Below are positions 48,462-56,754 of a stretch of 56,754 bases of DNA, piece after piece. The first letter of the stretch is position 1, and every line of letters starts with the position of its first letter. The position numbers and the translations under genes are program-made. The notes under the pieces were generated by a model, which was not told the origin of the DNA, ran no database searches, and saw nothing but the letters and a program-made list of their open reading frames with translations. This DNA comes from an uncultured Clostridia bacterium (GTDB lineage Bacteria; Bacillota; Clostridia; TANB77; CAG-508), in the NCBI GenBank assembly GCA_934178555.1, contig CAKPQL010000009.1, positions 1-56,754 of the forward strand, given 5' to 3'.

Positions 48462-49502
48462 TTATCTTCTATGTCTTGCATTTAGTAGTACAGTTTTCAA
48501 TCTTTCTAAATCCTCCAATGTTTTTCCTGTTCCTTTTACTACACAATCTAAAGGATTTTCTGCAACATACACTGGCATATTTGTTTTCTGACTAATAAGC
48601 TTGTCTAAATTTTTAATTAAAGCACCGCCACCTGCTAAAACTATACCTTTTTCAACTATATCTGATGCTAATTCAGGAGGTGTTTTTTCCAATGTAGATT
48701 TTACAATATCTATTATTTCTGATATTGAATTTTTCATTGCTTCTTCCATTTGAGTAGAAGTTACAATAACATTTCTTGGTAATCCTGTTGTTAAATCTCT
48801 TCCTCTTATCTCCATTGTTTCTTCTGTCATAAGAGGAGTTGCACAACCTATTTCCATTTTTATCTGTTCTGCAGTTGTTTCTCCTATTGCTAAGTTCATT
48901 TCTCTTTTAATATAATTTACAATATCCTCATCCAATTCGTCTCCTGCAATCCTTAAAGAATGACTTATTACTATTCCACCCAAAGATATTACTGCTACTT
49001 CTGTTGTTCCTCCGCCAATATCAACAATTATATTTCCACTTGGTTCTGCTACATCTAAATTAGCTCCGATAGCAGCTGCCATTGGCTCATCTATTAAATA
49101 AACTTCTCTTGCCCCAGCTTGCATAACAGATTCTTCTACAGCTCTCTCTTCTACCTCTGTAATTCCTGATGGAACACCAACTACAACTCTTGGCTTACCA
49201 GCATTATATCTTTGACATACTTTAGCTATTATATTCTTTAACAACAATTGTGTTGCTGTAAAATCGGCTATTACTCCATCTTTCAATGGTCTAACTGCTT
49301 TTATTTTGTCTGGAGTTCTTCCCAGCATCTCCTTTGCTTCATGTCCTGTTGCTAGGATAGCACCACTTCTTCTATCTATTGCAACTACAGATGGTTCTTT
49401 TAAAACAATCCCTTTTCCCTTTAAAGTTACTAATATATTTGCTGTTCCTAAATCTATACCAATATCCTTTCCTCCAAAATTAAATAGACTAAATTTTTTC
49501 AT
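48462..49502 (-). CDS. mreB: Rod shape-determining protein MreB
   Basis: A 346-residue bacterial actin. The phosphate-binding loops IGIDLGTANILV (about 14-25) and DIGGGTTEVAVISLGG, the adenosine motif GIVLAGGGALI and the ERAVEESVMQAGAREVYLIDEPMAAAIGA segment are all conserved. It polymerises under the membrane and steers wall synthesis. ATG start with GAGAGGG upstream. It heads the mreBCD-mrdA-minC run. Confidence 0.98.
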   Translation of the reverse strand: MKKFSLFNFGGKDIGIDLGTANILVTLKGKGIVLKEPSVVAIDRRSGAILATGHEAKEMLGRTPDKIKAVRPLKDGVIADFTATQLLLKNIIAKVCQRYNAGKPRVVVGVPSGITEVEERAVEESVMQAGAREVYLIDEPMAAAIGANLDVAEPSGNIIVDIGGGTTEVAVISLGGIVISHSLRIAGDELDEDIVNYIKREMNLAIGETTAEQIKMEIGCATPLMTEETMEIRGRDLTTGLPRNVIVTSTQMEEAMKNSISEIIDIVKSTLEKTPPELASDIVEKGIVLAGGGALIKNLDKLISQKTNMPVYVAENPLDCVVKGTGKTLEDLERLKTVLLNARHRR

Positions 49503-49523
49503 AGTATTTCCCTCTCTTTTATT

Positions 49524-50231
49524 TTATATTTTACTATTTTTCATGCTAAATAAACTTGTGAATTTTCCATCACCTATTACTATATGATCCAATAGTTGTA
49601 TCCCCATAATATCTGCACATTCATATATTCTGTCTGTCATTCTATAATCATCATTACTAGGCGTTGGATCTCCACTTGGATGATTATGTACCAATATTAT
49701 TCTATTAGCTTGGCATTTAATCGCCTCTAATAAAATTTCTTTAGGTTCAACTGTTGCACTATTAGAAGCCCCTAAAGAAATATTAATAATTTTTTGTATT
49801 ATATTTTTGCTATTTAAAACAATTAATTTTACAATTTCTCTTTTTTCATATCTTAATTCTTGCATCAATAAATTTGCGACATCAATGGGACTTTTTACTT
49901 TTATTTTCATATTATTTATTGGTTTGGATAATCTCTTTGTTAATTCTCCTATTGCTTTTATCTGTACTGCTTTAACTTTTCCAATTCCTTTTATTGTCAT
50001 TAGTTCTTTTATTGATACATCTTGCAAAAATCTTAAATCCTGCTTATCATTATCTGATATTAAATTTAAAATTTTTTGCGCTAACATAACCGATGTTTCT
50101 TCTTTCGTCCCTGTTTTTATTACTATTGCTAACAATTCTGCATTTGTTAACGTCTCTGCTCCATACATCTCTAGTCTTTCATAAGGTCTTTCTGACTTTG
50201 GGAGTTCTTTCATTCTAATTGACATATACAT
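49524..50231 (-). CDS. radC: RadC family JAB/MPN-domain protein
   Basis: A 235-residue RadC protein. A helix-hairpin-helix region (GIGKVKAVQIKA) precedes a JAB domain with the metal-binding set HNHPSGDPTPSNDD. It was historically linked to DNA repair, but its biochemical role is unsettled. I prefer the ATG at 50231 because AAAGGA lies just upstream; the frame stays open to 50261 without a comparable site. It sits immediately upstream of mreB, a common arrangement in Firmicutes. Confidence 0.93.
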   Translation of the reverse strand: MYMSIRMKELPKSERPYERLEMYGAETLTNAELLAIVIKTGTKEETSVMLAQKILNLISDNDKQDLRFLQDVSIKELMTIKGIGKVKAVQIKAIGELTKRLSKPINNMKIKVKSPIDVANLLMQELRYEKREIVKLIVLNSKNIIQKIINISLGASNSATVEPKEILLEAIKCQANRIILVHNHPSGDPTPSNDDYRMTDRIYECADIMGIQLLDHIVIGDGKFTSLFSMKNSKI

Positions 50232-50269
50232 CACATTTCCTTTCAAATGAATTGCCCCCATACAATTTT

Positions 50270-50527
50270 TTACACTTTTCTATATATGAATATTGCTATT
50301 GCCATTCCTATAATACTTGCAATATTTATCTTAAACATCAACGCAAAAGTTATAGAGATTATATTCAAGTCTAATTGCAATGGTGTAGTTAATCCGAAAC
50401 TTTCTCCATAAGCCAACCACCATAAACCATTTACTTGTTTGGCTAACTCTCCTAATAGTCCTCCTATTACTAATCCAGATAGTATAAATATTAATAATAT
50501 CCATATATTTTTATCTTTTGTTGCCAT
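50270..50527 (-). CDS. DUF4321 family membrane protein
   Basis: An 85-residue protein with a hydrophobic N-terminal helix (ILLIFILSGLVIGGLLGELA) and a C-terminal one, separated by a short loop (LTTPLQLDLNIISITFALMFKINI). This matches DUF4321, a small clostridial family of unknown function usually found beside radC and mreB. Start ATG with GTGGGG upstream. It opens the minus-strand cell-shape cluster. Confidence 0.82.
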   Translation of the reverse strand: MATKDKNIWILLIFILSGLVIGGLLGELAKQVNGLWWLAYGESFGLTTPLQLDLNIISITFALMFKINIASIIGMAIAIFIYRKV

Positions 50528-50784
50528 TATTATTACCCCACTTCATACGTTTTTAATTCTTACATATTATATACACAAAAAGTATTTTTTTCAAGTAAAT
50601 TAAGTATTTTTTTCATTTTTCCTTTTATTATTTTTTTTATTATGCTATTATTATAAGTACACATTTAGATTCAATTTAATATAATATATTAATATTGGTA
50701 TTTTTACCAAATTTTTATCATTTAATTAATTTGATTATAGTAGTATAATAAATTATATATATATGAAACGGGGGATTTTTTAGG

Positions 50785-51405
50785 ATGAAAATTGAAAAAA
50801 TTACTGAAAACAAAATTAGAATAACTTTAAATCTTGATGATTTAAAAGAAAAGAACATAGATTTTCATTCATTTATGACTAATTCTGTAGAGGCCCAAGA
50901 TGTTTTCTTTGATATGTTAAAAGAAGCAGAAAATTTGGTCGGATTTAAAACCGAAGATTACAAAATTTTGTTAGAAGCAATAGCAACAACTGATGGTAAA
51001 TTTGTATTAAATGTAACCAGAATTATTCCAGATTCAGATAAAACAAAAAAGAAAACTGTAAATATAAAAAGAAAATCTACAAAAATTGATAAAAAAGTAG
51101 CTGTATATAAATTTGATACATTTGATGATTTTTGCAATTTTGCTTCACTTTTACATAATTCTAACTATAACTCTATTATAAGAAAAATTAAAAAAGCAGT
51201 TTTGTATTCATATAATGGCTCTTATTATTTAGTATTAAACAATATTTTAGCTGATTTAAGTTTACTAAAATCTTTTTGTTCATTAATTGCAGAATTCAGT
51301 TCATATATGAGCAATTCCGATTTATTCGAGAAAAAGCTTAACGAATATGGAAAAATAGCAATTAAAAGCAATGCCATTTCTACTTGTTGTAAATATTTCA
51401 TGTAA
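50785..51405 (+). CDS. mecA: MecA/NegAnt family adaptor protein
   Basis: A 206-residue protein with the MecA family N-terminal domain (MKIEKITENKIRITLNLDDL, then EAQDVFFDMLKEAENLVGF), a basic linker (about 90-112) and a C-terminal domain (VYKFDTFDDFCNFASLL, ending EYGKIAIKSNAIS). MecA proteins bind ClpC and present substrates for ClpCP degradation. The start has GGGGGA upstream. It is divergent from the DUF4321 gene (257-bp A/T-rich gap with no gene) and has its own terminator. Confidence 0.88.
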   Translation: MKIEKITENKIRITLNLDDLKEKNIDFHSFMTNSVEAQDVFFDMLKEAENLVGFKTEDYKILLEAIATTDGKFVLNVTRIIPDSDKTKKKTVNIKRKSTKIDKKVAVYKFDTFDDFCNFASLLHNSNYNSIIRKIKKAVLYSYNGSYYLVLNNILADLSLLKSFCSLIAEFSSYMSNSDLFEKKLNEYGKIAIKSNAISTCCKYFM

Positions 51406-51413
51406 ATTATTAT

Positions 51414-51470
51414 AAAAAAAGTGGCAGTGAAGCAAACTTTTAGTCTTTTACTTCACATACCACTTTTTTT
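51414..51470. terminator. Bidirectional terminator between mecA and the M23 peptidase gene
   Basis: A composite hairpin with outer arms AAAAAAAGTGG / CCACTTTTTTT and inner arms GTGAAG / CTTCAC. It separates two convergent genes and has A and T runs suited to both directions. Confidence 0.85.
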
Positions 51471-52449
51471 AATTATATACATATGATTGTGGGTTTTGTG
51501 CCACTCCATTAACTCTTACTTCTAAATGCAAATGATTTCCTGTTGAATTTCCTGTTGTTCCCATTTTTGCAATTAATTGTCCTTGTGATACTGCTTGTCC
51601 TGCTGTTACTAATATTGAATCACAATGTGCATAATATGTATCTACACCATTACCATGTGATACTATTACAAGGTTTCCATATCCTCCGTACCATCCGGTA
51701 AATTTAACGGTTCCTGCAGCTGCTGCATTTATATTAGTTCCTTTTGCATTTGCAATATCTATACCTGTATGTATTCCAGCACCTCTAGCTCCAAACCTTG
51801 ACGTAACAGTTCCTACCGTTGGCTTTGATAAATATATTCCAATATCTACACCTTTGGCAGAGTTAGTTCCTCCATAAGCTCCAACACTTCCTGTTGTTGC
51901 TACATAATAAGTTTGTCTAACTGGCGCTACATATAATTTATCTACTGCCGTTGCAACTTCAGTAAACTCTTTCATTTCTGTTTCACACTTTTCTGTATAC
52001 GCTAATTTTGATCGGTTACTGCTATTTTTATCTTTAAGTTTATTTATTATTTCTTCAGCCTTATCTTTATTATCTACATATATTTTTTCTTCATTACCAA
52101 CTGTTACTGCATAATATCTATAGTATGTTGTACCTGTAGCTTTAACCATCTCATATATTCCATCATCATTTGCAACTTTATCTTTCTTTAATAAGCATAT
52201 ATCATATTCTGGCAATGTAGGAATGTCTACAAACGCTACATTTGCGCCTTCACCATTTTTCATATAATCTTTTATTCTATTTTCTAATTTATCTTTATCT
52301 TGTACATATCCTACAAATTCACCATTAAATGTTACACTATACATTGGTTTATACACAAATTTTACAATTGCTAAAATAATTATAGCACTAGTAATTAACA
52401 AGAATAATAACTTTAGTGATGAACGTATATGTACAAATATATTTTTCAT
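51469..52449 (-). CDS. Membrane-anchored M23 (LytM) metallopeptidase
   Basis: A 326-residue protein. One membrane helix (about 13-33) leads to an extracytoplasmic region of about 150 residues with no recognised domain, and a C-terminal LytM domain (about 215-326) with the zinc ligands HTGID and HLHLEVR. It should be a peptidoglycan endopeptidase or, given the anchor, a sporulation-type (SpoIIQ-like) or division factor. Both metal motifs are complete, so it is probably active. The start lacks a strong ribosome site at normal spacing; AAGGAGTGG lies farther upstream, so the N-terminus is uncertain. Confidence 0.88.
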   Translation of the reverse strand: MKNIFVHIRSSLKLLFLLITSAIIILAIVKFVYKPMYSVTFNGEFVGYVQDKDKLENRIKDYMKNGEGANVAFVDIPTLPEYDICLLKKDKVANDDGIYEMVKATGTTYYRYYAVTVGNEEKIYVDNKDKAEEIINKLKDKNSSNRSKLAYTEKCETEMKEFTEVATAVDKLYVAPVRQTYYVATTGSVGAYGGTNSAKGVDIGIYLSKPTVGTVTSRFGARGAGIHTGIDIANAKGTNINAAAAGTVKFTGWYGGYGNLVIVSHGNGVDTYYAHCDSILVTAGQAVSQGQLIAKMGTTGNSTGNHLHLEVRVNGVAQNPQSYVYN

Positions 52450-52700
52450 TACTCTAAAAATTTTAAACCACTCCTTTTTACTAACACATATATTTTATAT
52501 TATCACTTTTTTTTTGACAATAATCACTATTTTTCAATATACTTAATTATCTCATCATATCTTTTGTTTTCTTTTGTTTTCTTTATTTTGCTTATTAATA
52601 TTTACATATGCTTACGGCAATAATATCTAGAGCCCAATTTTAAGGTTTTATTACAATAATGTAAAAAACATTATATAGCATATTTCTACAATACAACAAA

Positions 52701-52721
52701 AGGGTGCTTTTTACGCACCCC
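52701..52721 (-). terminator. Terminator after the CotF-type gene pair
   Basis: GGGTGC / GCACCC hairpin with a 7-nt loop. On the minus strand it is followed by TTTTGTTGT. It ends the two-gene CotF-type unit. The remaining 250 bp towards the M23 gene holds no recognisable gene. Confidence 0.8.
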
Positions 52722-52725
52722 TCTA

Positions 52726-52971
52726 TTATTTACTCACTTCATTTCTTACTTTATTTATTTCATCTTGTGTTGCTTGACTTGCAGGTGTGTAATATCCCTT
52801 TGATGATGCAACTTTAAACAATTCATATTGAAATGCTTCATCGTTATTTCTTATTTGTTGAATTGTTTGTCTTAATTGAGTATTTTCCGCTTCCGAAATT
52901 ACTCCTTGATATGTTGTTAACTCTGCTTTTACGCTTTCCAATATATCATTAACCATATATTTTTCGTCCAT
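52726..52971 (-). CDS. CotF family spore coat protein
   Basis: An 81-residue protein of the CotF family (YMVNDILESVKAELTTYQGVISEAEN, then QLRQTIQQIRNNDEAFQYELFKVASSKGYY). Family members are associated with the spore coat or other stress-dependent surfaces, and fold as ferritin-like helix bundles. The short length is usual for this subgroup. ATG start with AGGAGG. It is 11 bp downstream of the second small CotF-like gene; together they may form one functional unit. Confidence 0.88.
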   Translation of the reverse strand: MDEKYMVNDILESVKAELTTYQGVISEAENTQLRQTIQQIRNNDEAFQYELFKVASSKGYYTPASQATQDEINKVRNEVSK

Positions 52972-52982
52972 AATTTTACCTC

Positions 52983-53171
52983 CTAATTATTTAAAAATGT
53001 TAATAATTTTTGTTTTGTTGTTAATGCATCTTGTGCTGATTTTGTAAATAACTGTTTCACTTGCGGATCTACACAATTTGATGCATATGCATTTAATTTT
53101 TGATATGAAGTATCATGTGCTCCTATTAAATGTCTTAAATTTTGTAATTCAACTTGACTTAAATTTGCCAT
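52983..53171 (-). CDS. Small CotF-like helical protein
   Basis: A 62-residue protein (LSQVELQNLRHLIGAHDTSYQKLNAYASNCVDPQVKQLF) that resembles the other half of CotF-type proteins, an alpha-helical bundle. The start has a GGAGG-type ribosome site. It is co-directional with and 11 bp from the next CotF gene. A spore-coat or stress-surface role is inferred from the pairing. Confidence 0.78.
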   Translation of the reverse strand: MANLSQVELQNLRHLIGAHDTSYQKLNAYASNCVDPQVKQLFTKSAQDALTTKQKLLTFLNN

Positions 53172-53240
53172 TTTTATCCTCCCTTTCTAAAGCTATTTTA
53201 TTGTTATTATTGACATTCTTTTGATTTCTATTCATATTTT

Positions 53241-53269
53241 TTGACTTGTTGAATAAAATATACTATAAT
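53241..53269 (+). promoter_or_regulatory. Sigma-A promoter of the 53334 gene
   Basis: TTGACT and a perfect TATAAT separated by 17 bp, ending 64 bp before the ATG. A strong AGGAGG ribosome site follows, so the downstream small ORF has full expression signals. Confidence 0.75.
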
Positions 53270-53333
53270 AGCTATTGTGCGCTTTAGCAAACCCTCATAT
53301 CAAAATATTAATTATTTATAGGAGGTCATTTTT

Positions 53334-53621
53334 ATGACATTTTCTGAAACTGTATTAAAATTTTCATCTCTTGCCGTGCAATGTGAAATTCTTGGAGAAA
53401 AGAGTATTTCTCGGGAATGCTCTGAATTTTCCAATGAGCTACTTGATGAGAACATTGACAATCTAGAAATTAACCTTATTGATTGCCAAACTCCAGTCGA
53501 AACAGATCCATTTTATAGGACATCAAACATAGCCGTATTTCAGGCTTCATCGACTGACGGAAACGAAAGCATTAACGTTCAGCTTTCAAACAAACTTTGG
53601 AAAATATTGCACATCTCTTAA
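53334..53621 (+). CDS. Uncharacterised 95-residue protein with atypical codon use and an in-frame CGG
   Basis: I do not recognise this protein. It is soluble and acidic, with no signal or membrane segment (residues about 35-50 read ELLDENIDNLEINLID). Codon use differs from the neighbours: GCC, GTC, TCG, AAC, GAC and AGC are frequent. It holds the only in-frame CGG in the window that is not at a frame break (codon 27, 53412-53414, followed by G). A +1 shift there would stop after 17 codons, so the zero frame is presumably used. It has its own promoter, AGGAGG and terminator. A recently acquired gene is one explanation. Confidence 0.6.
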   Translation: MTFSETVLKFSSLAVQCEILGEKSISRECSEFSNELLDENIDNLEINLIDCQTPVETDPFYRTSNIAVFQASSTDGNESINVQLSNKLWKILHIS

Positions 53622-53643
53622 GTAAATCATAATTTGTCATAAT

Positions 53644-53705
53644 AAAAAACGGAAGTAACTTTTCTAGATAACATATCTACTAAGAAAATTTAACTTCCGT
53701 TTTTT
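53644..53705. terminator. Bidirectional terminator between the 53334 gene and pcrA
   Basis: A 13-bp outer stem (AAAAAACGGAAGT / ACTTCCGTTTTTT) with further pairing inside lies between two convergent genes. A and T runs on either side serve both transcripts. Confidence 0.9.
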
Positions 53706-53762
53706 TATTACTCATTCGTTCAAATGTTTCTCATTTATGATAAGTAGTAAAACTACTTTTTA

Positions 53763-56039
53763 CTATATTATTTCTAATCCTGCAAATTTTGCCATCAATC
53801 TTTTGTTTCCTACTTTATCAAAAGATATATCTACTTTTAAATCATCGCCTTCTTGCTCAACAGAATTTATTGTACCCTCTCCAAATTTTTTATGAAACAC
53901 CCTACTTCCTGCTTGATATTGGCTAAAATCAACTTCTTTATCCTGAGACTTAGCAGCAATACTCTTCAAGAAACTTTCTGCAGTTCTAAATGCAGGAATT
54001 GGCTGTTTATTTGTATTTATTGAGTTTATAACATTCGTACTCTTAAATGTATTAACTTTAGAACCGTATGTCCATTCTCCTGAAGTATTTCTAAAGTTAT
54101 TTTCTGCCTTGCTTTCCTCAAATCCGTCTAATAAATCATTTGGAATTTCTTTTACAAATCTAGATATTGCATTGCACGTTGTAGAACCAAACATCGTTCT
54201 TTGTTTTGCACAGGTTATATTCAAAAATCTTTTAGCTCTTGTAATTCCAACATAGCACAATCTTCTTTCTTCTTCCAATTCCTTAGGTTCTCCAATTGAC
54301 CTATAACTAGGGAAAATTCCTTCCTCCATTCCAACTAAAAACACTACTTGAAACTCTAATCCTTTTGCACTATGTAATGTCATTAACGTAACAGAATCTT
54401 CTTCATCTTCCATTCCATCTACATCACTTGATAGTGTAATATTTTCTAAAAATTCTGCTAATGTGTTTTCTGCATATTGCTCTTCAAATTCTATTGCAAC
54501 TGTTAATAATTCTTCTAAGTTTTCTATTCTATTTTCCGCTTCTATGGTATTTTCCAATTCTAAAGCTTTTGTATATCCTGTTTTGTTTAACATTTCTTTT
54601 ATCAATTCTGATATTGATAAATTGTCTTTTTGTGAAATCAATTCTTCTATTGTATTTATAAATTCTCTAGAATTCATAAACACTCTATTTAAACCAAATT
54701 GTTCTGCTCTCTTTATTACTTCATACATAGATATGCCATTTTGTTCTGCAATTTGTTCTATATTATCTAGGCTAGTTTTTCCAATTCCTCTTTTAGGTTC
54801 ATTTATAATTCTTTTTAAACTTAAATTGTCTGATGGATTATATATTAATCTTAAATATGCTATTGCATCTTTTATTTCTTTTCTTTCATAGAATTTTAAT
54901 CCTCCTACAATTTTGTATGGTATATCTTCTCTTCTTAAAATATCCTCTATTGCACGAGATTGTGTATTCATTCTATATAATACTGCAAAATCTGAATATT
55001 TATAATATTCTTCTCTCTTTAAATGATTTATTTCATTTACAATATAAGTTGCTTCATCATATTCATCTCTTGCTTGATAAAACTTTGGTGTTTCTCCTTT
55101 TTCATTATTTGTCCATAATGTTTTTTTATACTTGGCAACATTATTTTTTATAACTCCGTTTGCAGCATCCAAAATTTTTCCTGTACATCTATAATTTTGT
55201 TCCAATTTTATTATTTGTGCACCTGGAAAATCTTTCTCAAAATTTAATATATTAGTTATATCCGCTCCTCTAAATGAGTAAATTGATTGGTCATTATCTC
55301 CTACAACTGTAATGTTTCCGTATCTACTTGCAAGTATTGATACTAGCATAAATTGTGCTTTATTTGTATCTTGATATTCATCTACTAGTACATACTTGAA
55401 CTTTTCTGAATAATATTCTAAACATTCTGGATTTTCTGTTAAAACTCTTATTGTTAAATTTATTATATCATCAAAATCTACGGCATTATTAGATTTTAAT
55501 TTTTTCTGATATAAATCATATATTGTTGCAATTTTTGTTTTTCTAAAATCTCCATTTGCTCTTGCAGCATATTCAGGTGGTTCTAGCATTTCGTTTTTTG
55601 CATTACTTATTTCAGATAATACAGCTCTATCAGTAAACATTTTATCATCTACATTTAATTCTTTTAAACATTCTTTGATAAGACTTCTCTGGTCGCTTGT
55701 ATCAAATATTACAAAAGAAGAATCATAACCTATTGTTTGTATATATCTACGTAAAATTTTTACACAAATTGAATGAAATGTTCCTATCCACATATCTTTT
55801 ACATTATCTCCAATAAGTGCCTCTGATCTTTGTTTCATTTCATTTGCAGCCTTGTTTGTAAAAGTTATAGCTAATATATTCCATGGTTTTACATTTTTTT
55901 CTCCTATTAAATATGCAATCTTATAGGTTAATACCTTTGTTTTACCACTGCCCGCTCCTGCTATTATTAAGCATGGACCATCTGTATTTATAACAGCTTC
56001 GTATTGTTTATCATTCAACTCTTTTAATTGTTCTTCCAT
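53763..56039 (-). CDS. pcrA: ATP-dependent DNA helicase PcrA (UvrD/Rep family)
   Basis: A 758-residue superfamily 1 helicase. In order: Walker A GAGSGKT (28-34), ITFTNKAANEM, DEYQDTN (motif II), GDNDQSIYSFRGAD (motif III), QNYRC, TLMTLHSAKGLEFQVVF and YVGITRAK (motif VI). A C-terminal Tudor-like domain follows (GSRVFHKKFGEGTI). It unwinds DNA during repair and plasmid replication. ATG start with AAAGGAG. The length is typical and no lesion is seen. Confidence 0.97.
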   Translation of the reverse strand: MEEQLKELNDKQYEAVINTDGPCLIIAGAGSGKTKVLTYKIAYLIGEKNVKPWNILAITFTNKAANEMKQRSEALIGDNVKDMWIGTFHSICVKILRRYIQTIGYDSSFVIFDTSDQRSLIKECLKELNVDDKMFTDRAVLSEISNAKNEMLEPPEYAARANGDFRKTKIATIYDLYQKKLKSNNAVDFDDIINLTIRVLTENPECLEYYSEKFKYVLVDEYQDTNKAQFMLVSILASRYGNITVVGDNDQSIYSFRGADITNILNFEKDFPGAQIIKLEQNYRCTGKILDAANGVIKNNVAKYKKTLWTNNEKGETPKFYQARDEYDEATYIVNEINHLKREEYYKYSDFAVLYRMNTQSRAIEDILRREDIPYKIVGGLKFYERKEIKDAIAYLRLIYNPSDNLSLKRIINEPKRGIGKTSLDNIEQIAEQNGISMYEVIKRAEQFGLNRVFMNSREFINTIEELISQKDNLSISELIKEMLNKTGYTKALELENTIEAENRIENLEELLTVAIEFEEQYAENTLAEFLENITLSSDVDGMEDEEDSVTLMTLHSAKGLEFQVVFLVGMEEGIFPSYRSIGEPKELEEERRLCYVGITRAKRFLNITCAKQRTMFGSTTCNAISRFVKEIPNDLLDGFEESKAENNFRNTSGEWTYGSKVNTFKSTNVINSINTNKQPIPAFRTAESFLKSIAAKSQDKEVDFSQYQAGSRVFHKKFGEGTINSVEQEGDDLKVDISFDKVGNKRLMAKFAGLEII

Positions 56040-56144
56040 TTTTACATTACTCCTTTGTTAAATAACAGGCAAGCTAAATGCGTGCCCTCTATCATACAAG
56101 TTCGTTTATTATATAATAATATATTTATTTGTCAATATTTGTAA

Positions 56145-56594
56145 CTATATCTTATTAACTATTCTTTCTAAGCACTTATTTATTGTACTAGCACAAAATC
56201 TATATGTTTCTATATCATATCCCCATGGATCTGGAATATCTAAATCATTTTTATCAAAATCAGCATATTCTTTAATTGTAAATATTTTTTCCTTCAAATC
56301 TGGGTACATGTTTATAACATTATTTTTATGTGATGTTGTCGCACATAATATTATATCCATTTCTTTTATTCTTGAGTTTCTTATATTGGTTGCTTTATGT
56401 TTTCTTAAGTCAACCCCATATTCCTTTATTGCTTCTATTGCATTATATGTTGGGGCATCTCCGTCCTCTGCAAATATACCGCATGAATATACCCCGATAT
56501 CCTTATTCTTTTCCTTTACAAACTTGTCCATTAACCCATGTGCCATAGCACTTCTACATATATTTCCTGTACAAATAAACATTATTTTTTTCAA
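56145..56594 (-). CDS. Low-molecular-weight phosphatase (protein arginine/tyrosine phosphatase type)
   Basis: A 149-residue LMW-PTP family enzyme. The catalytic loop CTGNICRS has Cys8, five residues and Arg14; the general-acid Asp is in DIPDPWGYD near the C-terminus. The family dephosphorylates Tyr or, in Firmicutes (YwlE), Arg residues; which applies cannot be told here. TTG start with GAGGAG upstream. The window ends 160 bp further on, and that stretch shows no gene. Confidence 0.9.
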   Translation of the reverse strand: MKKIMFICTGNICRSAMAHGLMDKFVKEKNKDIGVYSCGIFAEDGDAPTYNAIEAIKEYGVDLRKHKATNIRNSRIKEMDIILCATTSHKNNVINMYPDLKEKIFTIKEYADFDKNDLDIPDPWGYDIETYRFCASTINKCLERIVNKI

Positions 56595-56754
56595 ATAATA
56601 CCACTCCTCATATTCTGTAATTATAACATTATAAGGATTAATTATTCAATATAATATATGGCAATTGCTAAAAAATAATGTAGGTTAGTCAATCATTTGT
56701 CACAAATTATTTAAAATAAATACTTTGAGCACCTATATTGCAAATAACGATTCT

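Overview
The window is a strongly AT-rich chromosome segment of a low-GC, endospore-forming Firmicute, most likely an uncultured gut-type member of the Clostridia. This rests on the AT bias, A/T-rich arginine codons, strong GGAGG ribosome sites, frequent TTG/GTG starts, CotF-type spore-coat proteins, very large sortase-type surface proteins and clostridial RpoB/RpoC. The taxonomic placement is inference. No phage, plasmid, insertion-sequence or CRISPR signature was seen, and no tRNA or rRNA gene was recognised.

Layout. 1-12.6 kb is a minus-strand housekeeping run: tatD, acpS, a GT39 protein mannosyltransferase, a WG-repeat membrane protein, a GH25 lysozyme with three LysM domains, an AI-2E family permease, exonuclease III, an 8-oxoguanine glycosylase, a YitT protein, an Elp3-like radical SAM protein, rnc and ksgA. 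12.7-14.9 kb (plus) is a class B PBP with PASTA domains. 15-22.4 kb (minus) is rpoB-rpoC. 22.9 kb (plus) is an acyl-ACP thioesterase. 23.7-44 kb is a surface-protein island with three giant minus-strand proteins (1623, 1691 and 2977 aa), interrupted by a plus-strand trio of small genes. 44.2-50.5 kb (minus) is the cell-shape cluster (DUF4321 gene, radC, mreB, mreC, mreD, mrdA, minC). 50.8-56.6 kb holds a MecA-type adaptor, an M23 peptidase, two small CotF-type genes, a compositionally odd small ORF, pcrA and a low-molecular-weight phosphatase.

Main discovery candidate. Three conserved genes (the mannosyltransferase, the PASTA-PBP and mrdA) are each split by exactly one extra base. In every case the break falls on an in-frame CGG codon followed by A. 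Skipping the C (+1) gives GGA (Gly) and restores the family sequence to its natural end. Reading all the other genes by eye, I found no other in-frame CGG in any conserved gene (roughly 17,000 codons), although CGA, CGC, CGU and AGA are used as Arg. The only other in-frame CGG is in the compositionally foreign ORF at 53334. This suggests that CGG is unassigned, or decoded with a +1 shift (CGGA read as Gly), in this organism. It would be a translational recoding system rather than three pseudogenes. All three affected genes act at the cell envelope.

The cell-wall genes form a functional theme. The mre/mrd cluster and the PASTA-PBP build the wall. The lysozyme, the M23 peptidase and the LysM domains remodel or bind it. 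The mannosyltransferase and the three giant proteins decorate the surface.
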